64,000 bases of DNA, from contig VZRS01007427.1 in the NCBI GenBank assembly GCA_013398055.1, positions 1-64,000 of the forward strand, in the 5' to 3' direction. The stretch comes from Ifrita kowaldi (Eukaryota > Chordata > Aves > Passeriformes > Cinclosomatidae). Position 1 is the first letter of the stretch. Every line of letters starts with the position of its first letter. The position numbers and the translations under genes were made by a program. The notes under the pieces are model-generated. The model was not told the DNA's origin, ran no database searches, and saw only the letters and a list, made by a program, of their open reading frames with translations. Positions 58,284-64,000 of the stretch are shown piece after piece.

Positions 58284-59876
58284 TAATTTTAAGTGGAGCT
58301 GGGCTGGGAGTCCTGGTGTGATAAGGCCCCAGTTCTGAGCTGACGGGGACACGCTGCAACAGCCCAAGTGGGCAGAAGGGCACTGAGGTGGTGGGACAAG
58401 TTGAAAGGGAGGAGGATGAGGCCATTTTGGGCTGCCTTTTGGCTGAGGAGCAGTATTGGAGGCAGAGCCTGGGGGTGGCAGGGTGACAGGCACAGCTGCT
58501 CTGGAAGCCATTGTCAGGGCTGGGCACCTTTGAGGTTTCCCCTGCACGTCAGCAAGGCACTGCCAGGACACCCTGAAGGGCAGACATGGCATGTTTGAGG
58601 AGGATTTTGGCCCTGAGGGACCCGGAAGCATTGTCTAACAGGACAATGTGGAGGCAGTTTGTAGGCACGCTCAGATGTCAGTTTTCCACTCGTCCAGCCC
58701 TCCTGGCTGGAGATGTGCAGCTCCTCTGAAACAAAGCCAGCAGAGCAAGCACCCTACGGTATTGTTTTTTCAATCTCATTGTTTTTTCCACCAACATTGT
58801 GATTTCTGAAAGACTGGGCCATGTTTGGGAACGCTTGGGATGGCAGCACTGCCGTGGCCACGGGAATGCAAGTGATGAGGAACAAACTGCATGGGACAGC
58901 AGTATCTGGTACTGGCCTCCTTGGAGGCCAAAGGAAAACAGAGGTTTTGGAGAATGCAAGCCCATCTTCAAGACTGGGATGGACCACACATCAGGCCTGG
59001 CAGGTGACCTCAGCAGTTCCAGGTCATACCTGAGCTACCAAGGGGTTAACACCTTGTGCCTGCTCTCCAGTGACCCCAAACCACATTCATGTTTTTCAGG
59101 CAATCTCCTCCACTACTGTCCCAGACCTGACAGGCAACTTCCAGACTCTCATTCACACAAAGTTTGCTGGTTTGAACTCCTAGAAGCAAAGCTGAGGTAC
59201 TTCATCTCAGCATTTTGTCTGTGAATATTTTGTTGGCTGTAATTCCTGCTGGGATCTTTTCCCTGCCATCCAGACCCAACTTTTCTCCATATGAATGCTG
59301 TGCTCCCAGCCCTGAACCCCCACACACCTCTTTCTGCCATCACAGGTGCTTCCTTGAGCAGCCTGAATGGAAGAGCAGAGCACCAAACTCTTGATTGGCA
59401 AGAGCCAAGGCTGTCTGCTGCATTGAACTGAAGCTTGGGGAACATTTATATTCTCCTTTCCCTCAGCTTCCAGTGCCGTAAACTATCCATGATATCTGAG
59501 TGAGATCACTCAGCATGCCTCAGAACTTCTCCTCCACTGCATCCCTTCACAATCTCCTTCACTGCATCCCTGCATTCAAATCCACCCAGATGATTTGGTA
59601 TAAACCTGTCTTTCTTGATGAGTATTTCCAAGTCATCATCTCCTCTCCCTCTTTATACTCCAGATAATCTTCTTCTGCCTGCTCAAGGCTACCTGTCATT
59701 TGTCTTCTAGATTTTAATAATATCACTATTAAGTATCATACCTTTTAATGTCAGTGATTCTAGTAGTAAGAAACTATTGGGCATAGTCTGCTTTTAAAAA
59801 TAAAGTATGTGTGTAATTCTTATCCCTTATTCTTAAGAATAATTCCACAGTATTCCAAATCTGCATCAAGAATAAT

Positions 59877-60342
59877 CACAAAATCATAGAATTGGAATCA
59901 CTGAAGCTGGAAGGGACTTCCCAAGGTGACCTAGTCCAACCTGTCCACTCAAGCAGGGTCAGCTATTGCAGCTTGCCCATCACTGTTTCTAGTCAGATTT
60001 TCAGTAACTCCATTGATAAGGAAACTCAACAATCCTCTGAACAATTTCTCCCTGTGTTTGACCACCCTCCCAGTAGAAAAGCAGGGGTTTATGTTCGGAC
60101 GGAATTTTCTGTGTTTCACATTGTGCCCATCACCTCTTGTCCTGCCACCCACTGGGCAACACTGAGAAGAGTCCAACTCATCTTCTTCAATCTCCCCATC
60201 ACGTATCCAGACACATTGACAAGAGCCTCCTCAGCTTTCTGTCCACCAGGCAAAACATCCCAGCTCCTTTTCACATGAGAGATGCCTTGTGGCCCTTCAC
60301 TGGACTCTCTCCAGGAAGTTCCTGCCTTTCTTGTACTGGGGA
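59877..60342 (-). mobile_element. CR1 LINE fragment, distinct subfamily
   Basis: 'aaatcatagaattggaatca' and 'ctgaagctggaagggacttc' start a minus-strand CR1 3' end. It continues with 'ttgtgcccatcacctcttgt' and 'ctggactctctccaggaagt'. It differs from the 'ccatggcagggg' subfamily. Confidence 0.85.
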
Positions 60343-60385
60343 GTAAATGGTTTTGAGGGCATATTTGATTTTAGGCACGTGCATG

Positions 60386-60409
60386 CACACACACACACAC
60401 ACACACACA
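60386..60409. repeat. (CA)n microsatellite
   Basis: Twelve uninterrupted CA units. Confidence 0.97.
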
Positions 60410-61788
60410 GAGTTACCTCAATACCTGCATATTATTCACTTATTTCTATGTAAAAACACCTCACCTCACCCCAAAGTTCTGCAGCTCCCATCCTAAACTG
60501 CTTTGTGCATCATCCTAAGAAAGGAAGAAGATTGCTCTCTGCTGCAGGGTGTGGAGCTGGGCTTATTCCCAGCTCAGTGCAGAGCAGTAACCAAGGCTTC
60601 CCAGCATGGAATTAAGGGGATTAGGGATTTCTCAACAGCATCCAACACTGTCTGTTAAGCAGAGAACACAGAACTGGATCAGCACGGCAATCTCATCTCT
60701 TGTCTTTTCAGAGCTGTGGTTCTCACCTCCCAGACTGATCTAAAATGTTGGACTTTTTCTGGCATCCACAGCATCTCTACAAGCCCAGCTCCACTCGCCA
60801 TGACTGATATCTCAGCACTGTGAAGTTTCACAATCCAATTATGGCAATCTCATTACTAATTATGCATTAATATGTAAAGGAGTAATACTGGTGGAACATC
60901 GGTGTTAGGGAACAGAAAGAAAAAGGACTAAAAGAGCTTACTGTCAATGCCAGCCTCGTGTCCTGACTCACCTGCCAGCACTTGGCCCATAACCTTCATC
61001 CCCCTTTTCCCCTTTGATCCCTAAAAGAGCCACAGATGCTCTTGCCTTAAGCATCTAAATTCAGACCAACTGTCTATGGAGGAGCAGGTGACACAGGAGG
61101 AACATGCAAAGCTTCCATTTACAGCTGAAAGATGCCAGTTCTGCCATGGGAACACTAAAAGGAATCGAGTGTATGGCAGGAAATCTCCTTCAAGGCTCTT
61201 CTGGGATGTAACAGTAACCAGTGAGGTCATTTGCTCAACATGCTGAAATAATCTGCTTTGATTAAAGCTTTGTTGTTGATGGCAGAGTGGGACGATGGCT
61301 GGGTGAAAGCTGGGACCCAGCAGTGCTGCTCATGGGTATCGTGCAGTGAATGGCACCTACCCTGAACTACTGATAGCATCGTATCATTAATTACAATGTT
61401 TGAACTCCAGAGAAGGAAAGCAGGCATGCTGTAGCCAGGCCTATTGATGCCCAAAACATGGGGAGTAATGGGACATCTTTTCACCATCGAAAAATCAAAC
61501 CTGCTCTTTCATTACTCAGTGTGGTTTCCATCACCCAAAAATAACAGAGCGGAATGCCTGGCTGCCAAAGTACTCCAAGAGTGCTGAGGAACTGTTCATT
61601 CATTTATGGCATCATCAACATAGGGACTGTGACCATCAGGACAATCAGAATCCATTTTTTATTTATTCCTTTTCAAAGTGTTCTGAAATAAAATGCAAAA
61701 TAAAGAGCAGGACCCACCAGAGAACATGGGAGATGCTGTCATCATAAGGAACACAGTGCTGGGTTTGAAGGTAGTGACTGACACACAT

Positions 61789-61804
61789 CAACAACAACAA
61801 CAAC
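61789..61804. repeat. (CAA)n microsatellite
   Basis: Five CAA units and a partial one. Confidence 0.9.
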
Positions 61805-62218
61805 CTAAACCAGAGGAGACTGGCCAACCACTCACATACAGAAATATTATAACATCTATTCCCTTACAGCAACTAGGTGATTTTTCTGAAATTTAAATCA
61901 AGTTGACAGCAAAGCCATCTACAAACTAATCTCACATTTTCCCCTGCTTCTGATGACAGCATTTTCTTCGCTTGGGAAGTTTAGATTCTTCGGGACATTG
62001 TCTCCCTTCCTTATCCAGCAATGTGGGATAGCCTTAGAGACAAAGAAATCTTCCACCCTGTAGAACATGACCCATGGTCCTGATTCTCCAGTTGTCCAGC
62101 ACGCTCCCAGCCTCACATCCAGGGTTCCTCACCACATTGCAGAGGCACAGGAGGGAAGCAGAGGGAGATGCACAGTTGATCTCATCCACACATAGTACTT
62201 GACCCCAAACATCAGGGG

Positions 62219-62243
62219 ATAATAATAATAATAACAACAATAA
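62219..62243. repeat. (AAT)n/(AAC)n microsatellite
   Basis: Five AAT units passing into AAC and back to AAT. Confidence 0.9.
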
Positions 62244-62990
62244 TTTTTAACACTTATAACTTAAGCATACATGTTATAAGTTGTAGGAGACAGCAAAGGG
62301 CCAGGAACTTGGTGACTGGAGGCAAAAACAGGCTCCTCCTCTCAAAAACCATCATTCTACGTCCATGTTTACACCACAGTGTGTGGGAAGAGCTGATCCT
62401 GAATTGCTGCCAGTCCAGGTATAAAATCCAGCAGCTGTTCCACACCACTTAGGAGAAGTTTGAGGTTAATTCTCAACAACAACAACAAAAAAGGCCACTT
62501 TCACTATGGATGCTTTCCTGAACCAGGCAAAGAGAGGAGGATGGAACCAGATGAGTTGTTTTGGTGGCAATGACAACTTTTCCTAACATCAGCTGTTCAG
62601 GAAACTACAGCCACATTGAATACAGCTAAAGCAACCCTAATACTGAAGGAAAAAGCAGATGGAAAATCGGGTCCAAGTTTGCCCTTGAGGTTCAAGGGGT
62701 GCCCAGAAGAAGTCCTGGCTTGTACACAGCTCGGCTCTTCCTCCCCTTTGCTGTACTGCCCCATGGAGCCAGTCAACAAACAGAAAAACAATTGCACCAA
62801 AAACTCTGCAGTTGTTTTACTTCAAGCCCTCAGGAAAAAAAAGCCTTTTATGCTTTTAATTTTCTGTTTTTCTCTTGCAATTTTGCCAATTGAGTTAATC
62901 AATTAAAACAACTGGATTGTTTTCCTTGCCTAACCCCTCTAATCCACCTCTCCTCTTCCTTCTCCCACTCTCACATTTAGACCTTTATTT

Positions 62991-63016
62991 CCCCCCTCCC
63001 TCCCCCCCTTTTTTTT
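62991..63016. repeat. C-rich/T-rich low-complexity tract
   Basis: Runs of C broken by single T, followed by eight T. Confidence 0.85.
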
Positions 63017-63456
63017 AAAACTCCTGGTTTGGAAAATTCCACAGCTGGAGTTTCACAGTTCCTTTTGTCACCACATTGGAGACATTTGAGGAAGACAGTG
63101 AGGGTAATGTCACAATGGGCACAGTTACATTAGGGCCAAAGGGAAAGACACGCTAAGGCAAAGCAGGTTCCAGTCCAGTTTCCTGAGCCTGGCTGACCTT
63201 CCCCTGCCTTGCCGTGACTGCCTGGCTGCTGAAATCCTCCATCCATCCCCATCTCTCTATCTTTACTACATCGCTTCTTCCTCTGGCATCCCTGTCTTGT
63301 TTCTGAGAATCCATTCCTGCTGTGTACACCCCTCATCACCCCACACAGAATAAAATCACGTATAACAGACATAAAACGGCCCTGCACATCTGAAGGTGTC
63401 AGGTGTGAGCTGAGTGAGCAAAGCTTTGAAGAGTCCAATTCTCCCTTTTTACAAGT

Positions 63457-63732
63457 GCTGGGCCCTTCACTTCAAGAAAGACATTGAGGTGCTGGATCGC
63501 CAGGGGAGGTTCAGGTTGGACATCAGGAGGGAATACTTTCCTGAAAGGTTTGTTAAGCACTGGAAGGGACTGCCCAGGGAGGCTTGGAGTCCCCATCCTT
63601 GGAGGTGTCCGAAGAACACCTGGATGTGGCACTCAGTGCTCTGGGCTGGGGGACAAGGTGGGGATTGGGCACAGGCTGGACTCGATGACCTTGAGGTCTT
63701 TTCCAACATTGATGACTCTGTGATTCTGTGAA
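63457..63732 (+). mobile_element. CR1 LINE 3' fragment
   Basis: 'tgctgggcccttcacttcaa' and 'gcactggaagggactgccca' lead to 'gactcgatgaccttgaggtc' and end in 'gactctgtgattctgtgaa', a well preserved CR1 terminal repeat of the same subfamily as the nested copy in intron 15. Confidence 0.9.
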
Positions 63733-64000
63733 TAAGGAACATCCCAGAGCCCCAGAGGTTTGCAGGGAACCAGGGATTTGACCTGACTGTGAGGCCTGTC
63801 CTGCCAGAGCCTTTCCAAGACACAGAGCAGTACTGGAGCAGACTGAGGAGGTCTGTGCCATGAGAACAGCCAGGTCCTGCGGGCTCTGCAGAGAGCACGA
63901 GCAGGGATGGGGATGCACTGACAAGGCTGCACCTTGGCCAATGTGAAGGGAATAACAATTCCCAAGGGAGCACATGCCCATCACACAGAGGCTGGGCCTG

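Larger units (their letters stand above)
54363..64000. other. Intergenic region downstream of LGR6
   Basis: No exon of a neighbouring gene is recognisable on either strand. In human the next gene is UBE2T on the opposite strand, and none of its conserved catalytic-fold words were seen. Contents are four CR1 copies, microsatellites and unique AT-rich DNA, especially 59,450-59,870 and 60,820-62,900. Confidence 0.6.

Noticed and set aside
63467..63984. Overlapping minus-strand frames of 110-168 codons at the window end
   Set aside because: They are antisense to a CR1 3' end, which recurs with similar frames elsewhere in the window.
1..64000. CRISPR arrays, operons, prokaryotic signals
   Set aside because: None seen. 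The window is vertebrate nuclear DNA with spliced exons and CR1 repeats.

Overview
The window is vertebrate nuclear DNA, almost certainly from a bird and probably a songbird. It is dominated by CR1 LINE fragments. It also holds a SINE built from a tRNA-Ile head and a CR1-like tail (a type known from zebra finch) and several retroviral LTRs of kinds common in passerines. Coding sequence is sparse, split into short exons with GT-AG introns, and lies on one strand only.

One gene is present: LGR6, the leucine-rich-repeat R-spondin receptor, on the plus strand. Fourteen exons lie between 3049 and 53042. By comparison with the 18-exon LGR5/LGR6 layout they are exons 5 to 18. The signal peptide, N-terminal cap and first repeats (exons 1-4) must lie upstream of the window. 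The exons splice into one open frame of about 817 codons. It runs from 'RLDANLIS' in the repeat domain, through the Cys-rich cap and hinge, to a complete seven-helix domain and tail ending at a TAA at 53040-53042. Introns 4-15 are all phase 2 and introns 16-17 are phase 1. Intron 13 appears to use a GC donor.

Layout: 1-3048 is the end of intron 4, including a CpG-rich stretch just before exon 5. From 3049 to 27083, exons 5, 6 and 7 are separated by two large introns of 9.1 and 14.6 kb. From 27015 to 39968, nine compact exons (7-15) carry one repeat each, the last one extending into the cap. From 39969 to 50159, introns 15 and 16 hold most of the recent mobile DNA: one CR1 nested in another, three LTRs, a degraded retroviral internal piece and the SINE. 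From 50160 to 53042 are the hinge and 7TM exons. From 53043 to about 54360 is the likely 3' UTR, with an AATAAA at 54341. From there to 64000 is intergenic DNA with four CR1 copies and microsatellites, and I recognise no further gene.

LGR6 binds R-spondins through its repeat domain and boosts Wnt signalling by removing the ligases RNF43 and ZNRF3. I see no novel system. The most notable points are a solo LTR that ends 33 bp before exon 6, the GC-AG intron, and the composite retroviral patch in intron 16.
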